26,812 nt of DNA from contig DJMI01000089.1 of NCBI GenBank assembly GCA_002435335.1, positions 1 through 26,812 of the forward strand. Direction: 5' to 3'. Every line of letters begins with the position of its first letter. The stretch's first letter is position 1. Below are positions 7,115-14,969 of this stretch, one piece after another. The stretch comes from Nitrosomonas sp. UBA6494 (lineage in GTDB: Bacteria; Pseudomonadota; Gammaproteobacteria; Burkholderiales; Nitrosomonadaceae). Made by a program: the position numbers and the translations under genes. The notes under the pieces are model-generated. The model saw only the letters and a program-made list of their open reading frames with translations. It ran no database searches and had not been told where the DNA came from.

Positions 7115-7337
7115 AGTTAAACGCTGAATTAAGGCCGAATTTATGTTGTGGATAGCTGACGGGAATGTTGGAGTTCCTGGCGTTATTCCAGTCAACCGTG
7201 CTTTCAAATAGGGGTGCTCTTGGAATAAGAATTCACCGCGAAGAGTGATGTCAAGATGTGACCCCTTGTTTCTTGCATGTCGATTGATTTATATCACATA
7301 ATTATATATAGCTAAAAGAAATATGATAAATTAATCT

Positions 7338-9665
7338 TTACCTCGTCAACCCCGCATACAACACCGGTAGTTTCTCCGGCAATCGTTCCACATGATCCAC
7401 CACCAGATAATTACGTTCACCAAAAATCCGTGATACGTATTGATCCGCACGCGGATCCAAGCTCATGCAGTAGGTGAGGATTCCTGAGCGGCCGGCTTCT
7501 TCGACGGCTTTCTTGGTGTCGTGGCGCAGGTATTGCGGGTCGCGTACGTCGACATCCGCCGGTTCGCCGTCGGTGATGACCAGCAGCAGTTTTTTCGCCG
7601 ATTTCTGTAGTTTCAGGTAGTGCGTGGCGTGGCGCATCGCGGCGCCCATGCGGGTCGACAGTTGCCCGGTCATTCCGGCCAGTCTTGCTTTGGGGATTTC
7701 GTCGTACGGCTGGTCGAAGTCCTTGAAGCGGAAGTATTCGACGTCGTGGCGTCCGTCGGAGCAGAAGCCGTGGATCGCGAACGGGTCGCCGATTTTGTTG
7801 ATCGCGTTGGCGAGCAATACTGTCGCCTGACGTGTCAGGTCGAGCACGGAGTAGTCGTGTCCGGCGACTTTTTCGTTGGTCGATTCCGACAAGTCGAGCA
7901 GCACTAGCACGGATATGTCGCGCACTTTGCGCACCGAGCGCATCATGATGCGCGGGTCGGGTTGCATGCCCATGCGAATGTCGATCATCGAGCGAATCGC
8001 GGCGTTGATGTCGATTTCGTCGCCGTCTTCGAGCTTGCGAATGCGGCGCGTGCCTTGCGGCTGCATCGCGTCGAGCAGGAATTTCATACGCTGAATTTCG
8101 CGTTTGTATTGGTTGGCGATATCGTCGATGCATTGCATGTCGCCAAGTTTCGCACGCTTTTCCTGCACCGTAGCCCAATCCGGGCGTTCCAATTGGATTT
8201 GGTAATCCCATTCGGAATAGTGGTAGGGCGCTGATACCGGTTCTTTGCCTTCCATATCGTTGTACGATACGCCCATGTCTTCGTATGGGAAGAATTCGGT
8301 GCCCATGACCCAAATTTCCTCTGCGTCGTCACCGGCGGTTTCAACGTCGAGTTCGTTGGCAAATTCCATCACATTGACGTATTTGCGCACTTGTTTCGGC
8401 GCATCGTAACCGGCGGATAGCGATTTGTTGAAATCGAATTCCTCGAACTCCCAGAAATAGCGGTTGTCGTCGCGGTACGGCGCGGTGAGCACGTCGGTCC
8501 GCGGATTGAACGGGATTTTCTTGTCCATGAAGCTATGCGCCAGTTGCACGCCAATGTCCCACGATGTTTTGTGGCTATTGAGTTTGTCATGCGCGGCTTT
8601 GAATAGTTTGCGGCCTTCGACGATCCACGGATCCTTGTCTTTATAATCCGGATCGAGCAGGGCGCGCGCCAGGCGGTTCAGATAGCCACCCATGGTGGCG
8701 TTCATGTCCGGGGTGGCGTCGTGCAATACCGACCAGGTTTTGCGCAGCCCGGGAAAACGGCGAATCGATAGTTCTTCGACACGCGCGTCCTCAATCACGG
8801 AAATCATCGCCATTTGCAGCGGATTCAAGCTTTCCGCGGAAATCGGTTGCCTGGTTTCGACCAAATGCGCGGCAGCATGCGCGGCGGCGGCGCGATAGAC
8901 TTCGGTCGCCGACACATCGCCGAACGCATCGTAAGCATCGGGCAGGTGAATAAAATAGTTTTCGATGAACGGTTTGTAGCCTTCACGTGTTTCAAAGTCG
9001 CCGGAAGTCGGCTTCATAAAGAAATCGCGTGCCCACAAGGCGCGTAGATACATATTGATACGGCGTTGCACATCAACGAACAACGTGCCTTTACGTTCTT
9101 TCTGCAAAACCGCGAGCGATTCCTTGGATTCCAGGCCAAAGTATTTGATTTGCTCTTCGTAATCGGTGCGATGCGCGTGCGCGCCCCACATAGCCCAGCG
9201 GCGCAGGCCACCAAGGGTTAGTTGCCCGAATAGAATATCCAGTTTGCTGAGCATGGGACGCATACCACGTGGCGCCTGGGCAATCAACGTATTCAGGAAT
9301 TGCAGGTAATTCTGGAACAACTGTGTATCGCCTAAACGTTTGGCGGCAGTCGGGGCGGTGGCTAACACCAGTTCGATCACAGCGCCCGATGTCCTTGAGG
9401 CGAGTGAAAGCACGGTGGTTGCCAGATCGCTGATAATATCTTCACCGATTTCCTTAGCGACCAATGGTGTTTCGTCGATCCAGCAGTCTACTAAACTGCG
9501 CCCGCGCCCTAATCCACGGATCGCGGATGCACCTTTCAGATAGTTATCGAGTCCCCGCGCTGAAAAAGTTTTAGTCGCTTCAGGCCAGGCATGATGGAGC
9601 AACTCAATCGATTCCGGCTCCAGATCCTCGAGCAATTCTTTGTAATCGTCCAGATTGATACTCAT
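7338..9665 (-). CDS. cbbO: CbbO, von Willebrand factor A subunit of the RuBisCO activase
   Basis: CbbO pairs with the CbbQ hexamer and recruits it to inhibited RuBisCO; ATP hydrolysis by CbbQ then remodels the active site to free tight-binding sugar phosphates. The 775-residue length fits. The C-terminal VWA domain begins near residue 582 with ISVLVLLDLSES, a complete MIDAS motif (Asp591, Ser593, Ser595), with STRMGAAMRH and LLLVITDGEPAD (Asp699) supplying the remaining metal ligands. The N-terminal 550 residues are largely helical and of the family-specific type. It is the last gene of the cbb cluster here; downstream genes are on the opposite strand, so no cbbN or further cbb gene follows. 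Confidence 0.93.
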   Translation of the reverse strand: MSINLDDYKELLEDLEPESIELLHHAWPEATKTFSARGLDNYLKGASAIRGLGRGRSLVDCWIDETPLVAKEIGEDIISDLATTVLSLASRTSGAVIELVLATAPTAAKRLGDTQLFQNYLQFLNTLIAQAPRGMRPMLSKLDILFGQLTLGGLRRWAMWGAHAHRTDYEEQIKYFGLESKESLAVLQKERKGTLFVDVQRRINMYLRALWARDFFMKPTSGDFETREGYKPFIENYFIHLPDAYDAFGDVSATEVYRAAAAHAAAHLVETRQPISAESLNPLQMAMISVIEDARVEELSIRRFPGLRKTWSVLHDATPDMNATMGGYLNRLARALLDPDYKDKDPWIVEGRKLFKAAHDKLNSHKTSWDIGVQLAHSFMDKKIPFNPRTDVLTAPYRDDNRYFWEFEEFDFNKSLSAGYDAPKQVRKYVNVMEFANELDVETAGDDAEEIWVMGTEFFPYEDMGVSYNDMEGKEPVSAPYHYSEWDYQIQLERPDWATVQEKRAKLGDMQCIDDIANQYKREIQRMKFLLDAMQPQGTRRIRKLEDGDEIDINAAIRSMIDIRMGMQPDPRIMMRSVRKVRDISVLVLLDLSESTNEKVAGHDYSVLDLTRQATVLLANAINKIGDPFAIHGFCSDGRHDVEYFRFKDFDQPYDEIPKARLAGMTGQLSTRMGAAMRHATHYLKLQKSAKKLLLVITDGEPADVDVRDPQYLRHDTKKAVEEAGRSGILTYCMSLDPRADQYVSRIFGERNYLVVDHVERLPEKLPVLYAGLTR

Positions 9666-9718
9666 GGCAGCACCTATTTACGTTTCAGAACAATCAACAT
9701 ATTCGCTGATAGAAGCTT

Positions 9719-10525
9719 TTAATTAAAGAACGTGCTGACAGCCGCATCCAGCGCGTCGCGCATATCCGGATCGTCGGTGATCGGTCGCACTAAGGCTACG
9801 CGGCAAGCTGCATGCGCGTCGACTTTTTTGGCGATCAGGCTGCCGGCGTAAATCAGCATCCGTGTGGAAATGCCCTCATCCAATCCATGCCCCTTGAGGT
9901 TACGCGCGCGTTCGGCGATCGATACCAGTTTATCTGCGACGTCGGTCGACACACCGGATTCGTGCGCGACGATTTCGCTTTCAATGTCATGGCTCGGGTA
10001 GTTAAAGTCGAGCGCGCCGAAACGTTGCTTGGTCGATTGCTTCAAATCCTTCATCAAGCTTTGATAGCCAGGGTTGTAGGAGATGACAATCTGAAAATCC
10101 TCGTGCGCTTGGACCAACTCGCCTTTTTTTTCCAGCGGCAATACGCGGCGGTTATCGGTCAACGGATGAATCACTACGGTGGTATCCTGGCGTGCTTCCA
10201 CGACTTCGTCGAGATAGCAGATGGCACCGTAACGTGCGGCTACTGCGAGCGGACCGTCTTGCCAGCGCGTGCCATTAGCATCTAGCAGAAAACGTCCGAC
10301 TAGATCGGATGCGGTCATGTCTTCGTTACAAGCGACGGTGATCAGCGGCTTTTTCAGTTTCCACGCCATGTATTCGACGAAGCGGGTTTTACCGCAACCG
10401 GTCGGACCTTTCAGCATCATCGGCATGCGGACCGAATAAGCGGCTTCGTAGAGTTTCACTTCATCCGCGACGGGATGGTAATAAGGTTCTTTTTTGATGC
10501 GATATTGATCAATGATAGTGCTCAT
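9719..10525 (-). CDS. cbbQ: CbbQ, AAA+ (MoxR-type) RuBisCO activase ATPase
   Basis: CbbQ is the hexameric ATPase motor of the CbbQO activase. The 268-residue protein has Walker A GPTGCGKT at residues 40-47, Walker B AICYLDEVVEA at about 101-111, a sensor-type VISYNPGYQ segment and the C-terminal helical lid with GISTRMLIYAG, as in the NorQ/CbbQ group of MoxR ATPases. An AGGAG Shine-Dalgarno sequence precedes the ATG by 8 bases. It is separated from cbbS by a strong terminator and from cbbO by 53 bases, so cbbQ and cbbO probably share a transcript that arises by read-through or from its own promoter. Confidence 0.95.
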   Translation of the reverse strand: MSTIIDQYRIKKEPYYHPVADEVKLYEAAYSVRMPMMLKGPTGCGKTRFVEYMAWKLKKPLITVACNEDMTASDLVGRFLLDANGTRWQDGPLAVAARYGAICYLDEVVEARQDTTVVIHPLTDNRRVLPLEKKGELVQAHEDFQIVISYNPGYQSLMKDLKQSTKQRFGALDFNYPSHDIESEIVAHESGVSTDVADKLVSIAERARNLKGHGLDEGISTRMLIYAGSLIAKKVDAHAACRVALVRPITDDPDMRDALDAAVSTFFN

Positions 10526-10591
10526 GACAGACTCCTATAGAAACAGTCTTTATCGAGATGCCCTCGATTAATTGCAATCGAAATTCCGGTG

Positions 10592-10629
10592 AAAAAAAAC
10601 CCCCTGCCCTGTTTAAGGGAGAAGGGGGT
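10592..10629 (-). terminator. Strong intrinsic terminator between cbbS and cbbQ
   Basis: On the minus strand an interrupted GC-rich hairpin (outer stem 10623-10629 with 10599-10605, inner stem 10616-10619 with 10607-10610, loop 10611-10615) is followed directly by a run of seven to eight T. It starts about 27 bases after the cbbS stop. It should end most cbbLS transcripts and leave a small read-through fraction for cbbQ and cbbO, which fits the different amounts needed of RuBisCO and its activase. Confidence 0.88.
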
Positions 10630-10655
10630 CTTGCGGGTTCGAACCCCGTTGTTAC

Positions 10656-11012
10656 TTAAACAGTCTTGCCGCGGTAAATCACCATGGCGGTACCTTGTGA
10701 TTGGTTAAAATTGTTGTAGCCAATTAAACGAACATGATTATTCGGGTTGGCTTTATGACACGCAGCAGCTTCTGCCAGCACGCGGTCTACATCAGTTTCA
10801 CCAAACATAGGCAGTTTCCACATATACCAGTAGGAATCCATTACATACTCAGGTTCTGTATGTTCGATGGCTGGATTCCAGCCTTTGCTAATTAAATACT
10901 GCACTTGCTTTTTGATATCTTTGTCAGACATTGCAGGCAGGTAGGAAAATGTTTCAAACTTACGACTTGCCGGATCACTGACGCGTGATTTGTAATCTAT
11001 TACTTCGCTCAT
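10656..11012 (-). CDS. cbbS: RuBisCO small subunit
   Basis: The small subunit caps the L8 core of form I RuBisCO. The 118-residue protein shows the family signatures KFETFSYLPAMSDKDIKKQV (residues 18-37), GWNPAIEHTEPE, and SYWYMWKLPMFGETD, and ends with a strand VRLIGYNNFNQSQGTAMVIY. It lacks the C-terminal hairpin extension of red-type (IC/ID) small subunits, in agreement with a green-type form IA enzyme. It lies 77 bases downstream of cbbL, with a perfect hairpin in the gap. Its start is preceded by AGGAATAA on the minus strand. Confidence 0.97.
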   Translation of the reverse strand: MSEVIDYKSRVSDPASRKFETFSYLPAMSDKDIKKQVQYLISKGWNPAIEHTEPEYVMDSYWYMWKLPMFGETDVDRVLAEAAACHKANPNNHVRLIGYNNFNQSQGTAMVIYRGKTV

Positions 11013-11039
11013 TATTTATTCCTCATTTTTAGGGAGATG

Positions 11040-11076
11040 AAGAAGAAAAGCTATATAACTATTCGCTTTTCTTCTT
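11040..11076. other. Perfect 12-bp intercistronic hairpin between cbbL and cbbS
   Basis: AAGAAGAAAAGC (11040-11051) and its exact reverse complement (11065-11076) flank a 13-base AT-rich loop. On the minus-strand transcript it starts 13 bases after the cbbL stop and ends 27 bases before cbbS. No U-run follows, so it is not an obvious terminator. A role in mRNA stability or processing of the cbbLS message is the simplest inference. Confidence 0.7.
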
Positions 11077-11089
11077 TGGTCAAAATTGC

Positions 11090-12511
11090 TTACTTGTGGG
11101 CTATGTCGAGCTTATCAACCGTATCAAACTCGAACTTAATCTCTTTCCATGTTTCCATGGCGATTTTGAGTTCTGGGCTGCTCTTCGCTGCCTTCGTAAG
11201 AATCGCTTTGCCTTCCTTCTCGATTTCAACACCTTGGTTACGCGCTTCTACACAGGCTTCCAATGCAACGCGGTTTGCGGCTGCACCGGCTGCGTTACCC
11301 CAAGGGTGACCTAAAGTACCGCCACCGAATTGCAAGCAAGCATCATCACCAAAAATCGAGACTAGGGCTGGCATGTGCCATACGTGAATACCACCCGAAG
11401 CAACTGGGAACACACCCGGCATAGAACCCCAATCTTGATCGAAGAACAAGCCACGGCTACGGTCTTCTTTAATGAATTCATCGCGCATGGTATCAATCCA
11501 GCCGAGGGTTGCTGCACGATCGCCTTCCAATTTACCGACTACGGTACCGGAATGCAGGTGATCACCACCCGATAAACGGAGTACCTTAGTTAATACGCGG
11601 AAATGAATGCCATGGTGAGGGTTGCGATCGAGTACAGCATGCATAGCGCGGTGAATGTGCAACAGAATTCCGTTATTACGGCACCAGTTCGCTAACCCGG
11701 TATTGGCTGTTAGGCCGCCTGTCAAGTAATCATGCATAATAATCGGTGCATTTAATTCCTTAGCAAACTCGGCGCGTTTGTACATTTCTTCAGGGGTTGG
11801 CGCGGTAACATTCAGATAGTGGCCTTTGCGTTCTCCGGTTTCACGTTCTGCTTTATGCACGGCTTCCATCACGAATTCGAAACGATCGCGCCAGCGCATG
11901 AACGGTTGGCTGTTAACGTTTTCATCGTCTTTGGTCAGATCCAGACCGCCACGCAAACATTCATACACAGCACGGCCATAGTTTTTAGCCGACAAGCCCA
12001 ATTTTGGTTTAATGGTGCAACCTAACAACGCGCGGCCATATTTGTTCAAACGGTCACGTTCCACTTGAATACCGGCTGGAGGTCCGCCACAGGTTTTGAC
12101 GTAGGCAATCGGGAAGCGAACATCTTCCAGGCGCAGTGCGCGCAGGGCTTTAAATCCAAATACGTTACCAACCAATGAAGTCAGTACGTTAACCACGGAT
12201 CCTTCTTCAAAAAGATCAATCGGGTAAGCTACGAAAGCATAGAAACAAGTGTCATCTCCAGGGACGTCTTCGATTTTGTATGCACGTCCTTTGTAGTAAT
12301 CCAAATCAGTTAGCAAATCGGTCCACACGGTAGTCCATGTGCCTGTAGAAGATTCTGCAGCTACTGCAGCTGCTACTTCTTCACGAGGTACGCCTGGTTG
12401 TGGTGTGATTTTAAAACATGCCAGAATGTCTGTATCCAGTGGTGTGTAATCAGGGGTCCAGTAAGTTTGTCGATATTCCTTTACACCAGCATTATATATT
12501 TTTACTGCCAT
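11090..12511 (-). CDS. cbbL: RuBisCO large subunit, green-type form I
   Basis: Carboxylates ribulose 1,5-bisphosphate in the Calvin cycle. All catalytic features are visible in the 473 residues: CTIKPKLGLS with Lys168 and Lys170, GGLDLTKDDENVN with the carbamylated Lys194 and metal ligands Asp196 and Glu197, His287 in LLHIHRAMH, and the mobile loop 6 SGTVVGKLEG with Lys327. Length and the N-terminus (VKIYNAGVKEYRQTYWTP) match form IA enzymes of proteobacteria. With cbbQ and cbbO downstream and no carboxysome shell genes, it is probably the cytoplasmic, non-carboxysomal subtype (inference). First gene of the cbb cluster, divergent from cbbR. Confidence 0.98.
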   Translation of the reverse strand: MAVKIYNAGVKEYRQTYWTPDYTPLDTDILACFKITPQPGVPREEVAAAVAAESSTGTWTTVWTDLLTDLDYYKGRAYKIEDVPGDDTCFYAFVAYPIDLFEEGSVVNVLTSLVGNVFGFKALRALRLEDVRFPIAYVKTCGGPPAGIQVERDRLNKYGRALLGCTIKPKLGLSAKNYGRAVYECLRGGLDLTKDDENVNSQPFMRWRDRFEFVMEAVHKAERETGERKGHYLNVTAPTPEEMYKRAEFAKELNAPIIMHDYLTGGLTANTGLANWCRNNGILLHIHRAMHAVLDRNPHHGIHFRVLTKVLRLSGGDHLHSGTVVGKLEGDRAATLGWIDTMRDEFIKEDRSRGLFFDQDWGSMPGVFPVASGGIHVWHMPALVSIFGDDACLQFGGGTLGHPWGNAAGAAANRVALEACVEARNQGVEIEKEGKAILTKAAKSSPELKIAMETWKEIKFEFDTVDKLDIAHK

Positions 12512-12640
12512 GATATTTTCTCCAGTTAAATTCCATTCAATTCCAAACGATGCTGCAACCGGAAGTGAGCAGAAGTTGCGTTACAAAAATGACGACTGTC
12601 ATAAAACTACTTTGTTAGACTTCTCAAATCATTGAAACGA

Positions 12641-12710
12641 ACTATAACTTGATTAAACCATAAGAACAAATCAATAATTCTGATATTTATGATAAGGTAA
12701 TACTTATAAA
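12641..12710 (-). promoter_or_regulatory. Candidate cbbL promoter and CbbR operator
   Basis: On the minus strand TTGTTC (12664-12669) and TATAGT (12641-12646) are 17 bases apart and would start a leader of about 125 bases before cbbL. Just upstream, 12686-12710 is a partial dyad TTTAT...ATAAA containing a T-N11-A pattern (12690, 12702), the general LysR-type site. An inverted pair TTGATT/AATCAA (12649-12654, 12669-12674) overlaps the promoter. The dyad lies only 18 bases before cbbR, so binding could activate cbbL and repress cbbR, as LysR regulators usually do. Confidence 0.45.
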
Positions 12711-12727
12711 ACTAGGTCAATCAATGT

Positions 12728-13642
12728 ATGCTGCATGTTACGCTACGCCAACTTAAAGTATTTGAATCGGTTGCCCGGCATCTGAGCTACTCGCGCGCCG
12801 CCGATGAACTCCATTTGACTCAACCTGCTGTTTCCATGCAGATAAAGCAATTGGAAGACAACATTAGTTTACCGCTGTTTGAGCAACTCGGTAAACGAAT
12901 TTTTCTCACTGAAGCCGGGCATGAGTTGTATCAATACAGTCGCGCCATTGCACAGCAACTGGCCGATATGGAGGTCGCTCTGGACGAATTGAAAGGAATG
13001 GAGCGCGGCAAATTGAGTATAGCCGTTGTCACCACCGCCAATTACTTCGCACCGCATTTGTTGGCCAAATTTTGTCAGCGCTACCCGGGTGTTACCGTAA
13101 GTCTGAACGTTTCAAACCGTGAAACGGTACTGAAGCAATTGACAGATAACTTGATCGATCTGGCGATCATGGGACAACCGCCGGAAAATCTCGATATCGA
13201 CAGCGAATCATTCATGGAAAATCCGTTGGTGGTGGTGGCGCCTCCAGATCATCCGCTATGTCGAGAACAGCATATACCGGTAGAGCGATTGGCGCAGGAA
13301 ATTTTTCTGGTGCGCGAATCCGGCTCTGGTACGCGCAGCGCGATGGAACGTTTTTTTTCTGAGCACGGTATCAAAATCAATAAAGGCATGGAAACGGATA
13401 CTACTGAGGCGATCAAGCAAGCGGTGCAAGCCGGGATGGGACTGGGCATTATGTCGAAGCATACCGCCGAACTGGAACTGGAAATGGAGCGATTGAAAAT
13501 TCTCGACGTGCAAGGATTTCCGATTGTTCGCTATTGGTATGTGGTGCATCGCAAGCATAAGCGACTATCGAGTGTAGCAAAAGCTTTTTTGGCGTTTTTA
13601 TTGAAAGAAGCAACGGAATTGTTGGTGAAATCAAAGCAATGA
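12728..13642 (+). CDS. cbbR: LysR-type regulator CbbR
   Basis: CbbR activates the Calvin-cycle genes in response to metabolites. The 304-residue protein starts with the winged-helix domain VTLRQLKVFESVARHLSYSR, followed by LHLTQPAVSMQIKQLED, the recognition helix typical of CbbR. The effector domain contains PDHPLCREQHIPVERL and a GSGTRSAMERFF loop that is conserved in this group. It is transcribed away from cbbL with 216 bases between the starts, the classical layout for this regulator. A second ATG four bases upstream is out of frame. Its stop codon overlaps a possible Fur-like box for the next gene. Confidence 0.95.
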   Translation: MLHVTLRQLKVFESVARHLSYSRAADELHLTQPAVSMQIKQLEDNISLPLFEQLGKRIFLTEAGHELYQYSRAIAQQLADMEVALDELKGMERGKLSIAVVTTANYFAPHLLAKFCQRYPGVTVSLNVSNRETVLKQLTDNLIDLAIMGQPPENLDIDSESFMENPLVVVAPPDHPLCREQHIPVERLAQEIFLVRESGSGTRSAMERFFSEHGIKINKGMETDTTEAIKQAVQAGMGLGIMSKHTAELELEMERLKILDVQGFPIVRYWYVVHRKHKRLSSVAKAFLAFLLKEATELLVKSKQ

Positions 13643-13695
13643 TTATCATTTTTAATAAAATGGCTATTGAATTTGATATAGTTATGTAGGATAAA
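13638..13695 (+). promoter_or_regulatory. Fur-box-like palindrome and candidate promoter
   Basis: AATGATTATCATT at 13638-13650 matches the central 13 positions of the classical 19-bp Fur box exactly; the outer three bases on each side mostly do not match. Downstream lie TTGAAT (13667-13672) and GATAAA (13690-13695) with a 17-base spacer, and a GGGGAG ribosome site at 13701 before the ATG at 13715. The palindrome overlaps the cbbR stop codon. Iron control of the following gene is an inference; AT-rich dyads of this size can occur by chance. Confidence 0.4.
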
Positions 13696-13714
13696 TTGAT
13701 GGGGAGATGTAGGC

Positions 13715-14416
13715 ATGATCAACCTGGAAACAATTCAAAGGAAGGAAGCAACACATCCAATCATATATCTGGCGTGCGGGTTTATTGCATTGGTCATTTT
13801 GCTGATCGATCTCCACGTACCACTCGGAATCGTTACTGGCATTCCTTATATTGTTGTAGTTTTGCTGTCGTTAAAATCACCAGAAAATCGCTTTACTGTA
13901 ATCACGGCATGCATTTGTACTTTATTGGTTATCCTTGGTTATTTCGGATCTCCGCCCCCACCGGGGGATGTTTCCATGCTAATTGTTTATTCCAATCGGG
14001 CGCTAACCTTGGGCGCGATCTGGGTAGTTGCTATCATGGCATTGAAACAGCGTAACCAAAACCGGAAATTGCACCAAGCGCAATTGGCAAATTTGCAATC
14101 GGCGAAAGATACCGAGATTCAGAAAGAAAAATTGAGAATCTTGAAAGCCACGATGCGCACGGTGCAAGATATTACCGGTAACTTTCTGAACAACTTACAG
14201 TATTTCACTTTGGAAATCGAAAACAGCAAAACCCTGTCTCCCAAATCGGCCAAAAAACTGGATGAATTGATCCGCGATACGGCGGAACGTATCAATGCGC
14301 TGGGAAACTTGGAAGAAATTCGCGAAAAGAAAATGGCCGGTGATATGATAGGCATCGATTACGAGCATGCTGCACAGAAAAGCTCGACATTCGAATGCGA
14401 TCGTAAACAGGAGTAG
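13715..14416 (+). CDS. Membrane protein with histidine-kinase-like helical hairpin, no ATPase domain
   Basis: The 233-residue protein has about four membrane helices (roughly 17-35, 38-54, 60-80, 88-110) of the kind found at the N-terminus of many membrane histidine kinases (VPLGIVTGIPYIVVVLLSL, then a GSPPPPG loop). A coiled-coil linker (about 110-145) leads to KATMRTVQDITGNFLNNLQY and a second helix with LDELIRDTAERINALGNL. This looks like a dimerisation/phosphoacceptor hairpin, but where a kinase would carry His before Asp-Ile it has Gln, and no HATPase domain follows. It may be a non-catalytic sensor or scaffold (inference). GGGGAG precedes the ATG. The next gene starts 2 bases after its stop. 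Confidence 0.7.
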   Translation: MINLETIQRKEATHPIIYLACGFIALVILLIDLHVPLGIVTGIPYIVVVLLSLKSPENRFTVITACICTLLVILGYFGSPPPPGDVSMLIVYSNRALTLGAIWVVAIMALKQRNQNRKLHQAQLANLQSAKDTEIQKEKLRILKATMRTVQDITGNFLNNLQYFTLEIENSKTLSPKSAKKLDELIRDTAERINALGNLEEIREKKMAGDMIGIDYEHAAQKSSTFECDRKQE

Positions 14417-14418
14417 CA

Positions 14419-14640
14419 ATGGTAGGACAAGGATCAGGCGGCAATGTGTTGGCTGCGGTATGCAGTTTTTTTATTCCGGGATTAGGTCAATTGGTACAGG
14501 GGAGGATTTTTCCCGCCTTGTTGTTTTTTGTAATCACTGGATTGGGGTATTTTTTCTGGGTACTGATCATTCCGGCAGTGATTGCTGGTATTTTTCATCT
14601 ATGGTCGATCATCGACGCGGCTCGCTTCACGCCTGCTTAA
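14419..14640 (+). CDS. Small two-helix membrane protein
   Basis: A 73-residue protein that resembles the small TM2-like family: AAVCSFFIPGLGQLVQGRIF, where the PGLGQL-x-x-G motif joins two hydrophobic helices, followed by FFVITGLGYFFWVLIIPAVI and a C-terminal WSIIDA segment. AGGAG lies 6 bases before the ATG, inside the end of the upstream gene, and the intergenic gap is 2 bases, so it is co-translated with the sensor-like protein. Function is unknown; it may assist or modulate its partner in the membrane. Confidence 0.75.
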   Translation: MVGQGSGGNVLAAVCSFFIPGLGQLVQGRIFPALLFFVITGLGYFFWVLIIPAVIAGIFHLWSIIDAARFTPA

Positions 14641-14654
14641 AGAAAATTGATTGA

Positions 14655-14969
14655 TCACGAATTAGTTATCGCTTGCAGCCAAGCTTGTATCGCTGTAACA
14701 AATAGAGGTAGTTCAACTTGGCAACTTGCGCCAGGTTCTTTGCTGTAATCATCTTCAATCACCGCATGATCCGGAAATACCGATAAACAATAAGCGTTAC
14801 CAAGCCGCTCCCAGCTAGGCAAGCTGCCGCTACGCACGGCAGCAATTTTTTCTAATAACTCCTGCGCAGCTTCCGGACTTGCTTGAATATCCATCGTTAA
14901 GTACGCCCGCACTGTCTGATGTACCGGGTCATTGGGGTTATAACCGGGCCATATCGGCGATGCGATCAT
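14655..14969 (-). CDS. Probable immunity protein for the EndoU nuclease
   Basis: A 104-residue, acidic cytoplasmic protein without a signal peptide. It overlaps the stop of the secreted EndoU-type gene by four bases (ATGA), so it is translationally coupled as the second cistron. Small size, acidic character (DHAVIEDDYSKEPG) and the position directly after a nuclease gene are the standard layout of toxin-immunity pairs. The sequence itself is not one I recognise with certainty, and it could instead be an unrelated conserved hypothetical protein. The assignment as immunity protein rests on context only. Confidence 0.55.
   Translation of the reverse strand: MIASPIWPGYNPNDPVHQTVRAYLTMDIQASPEAAQELLEKIAAVRSGSLPSWERLGNAYCLSVFPDHAVIEDDYSKEPGASCQVELPLFVTAIQAWLQAITNS

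Noticed and set aside
7115..7337. Gap between yoeB and cbbO examined for a cbbN remnant, small RNA or terminator
   Set aside because: No recognisable coding fragment, stable hairpin with T-run or repeat was found; the sequence is AT-rich and unremarkable.
7417..8313. Long alternative minus-strand frame (about 298 codons) inside cbbO
   Set aside because: Arginine- and histidine-rich, no domain, fully inside the well-supported VWA half of CbbO; a shadow frame in GC-rich sequence.
10635..10647. GGGTTCGAACCCC resembling a tRNA T-arm
   Set aside because: No acceptor, D or anticodon arm fits on either strand; the flanks are the cbbS 3' end and a terminator. It is a short palindrome by chance or a tRNA scrap.
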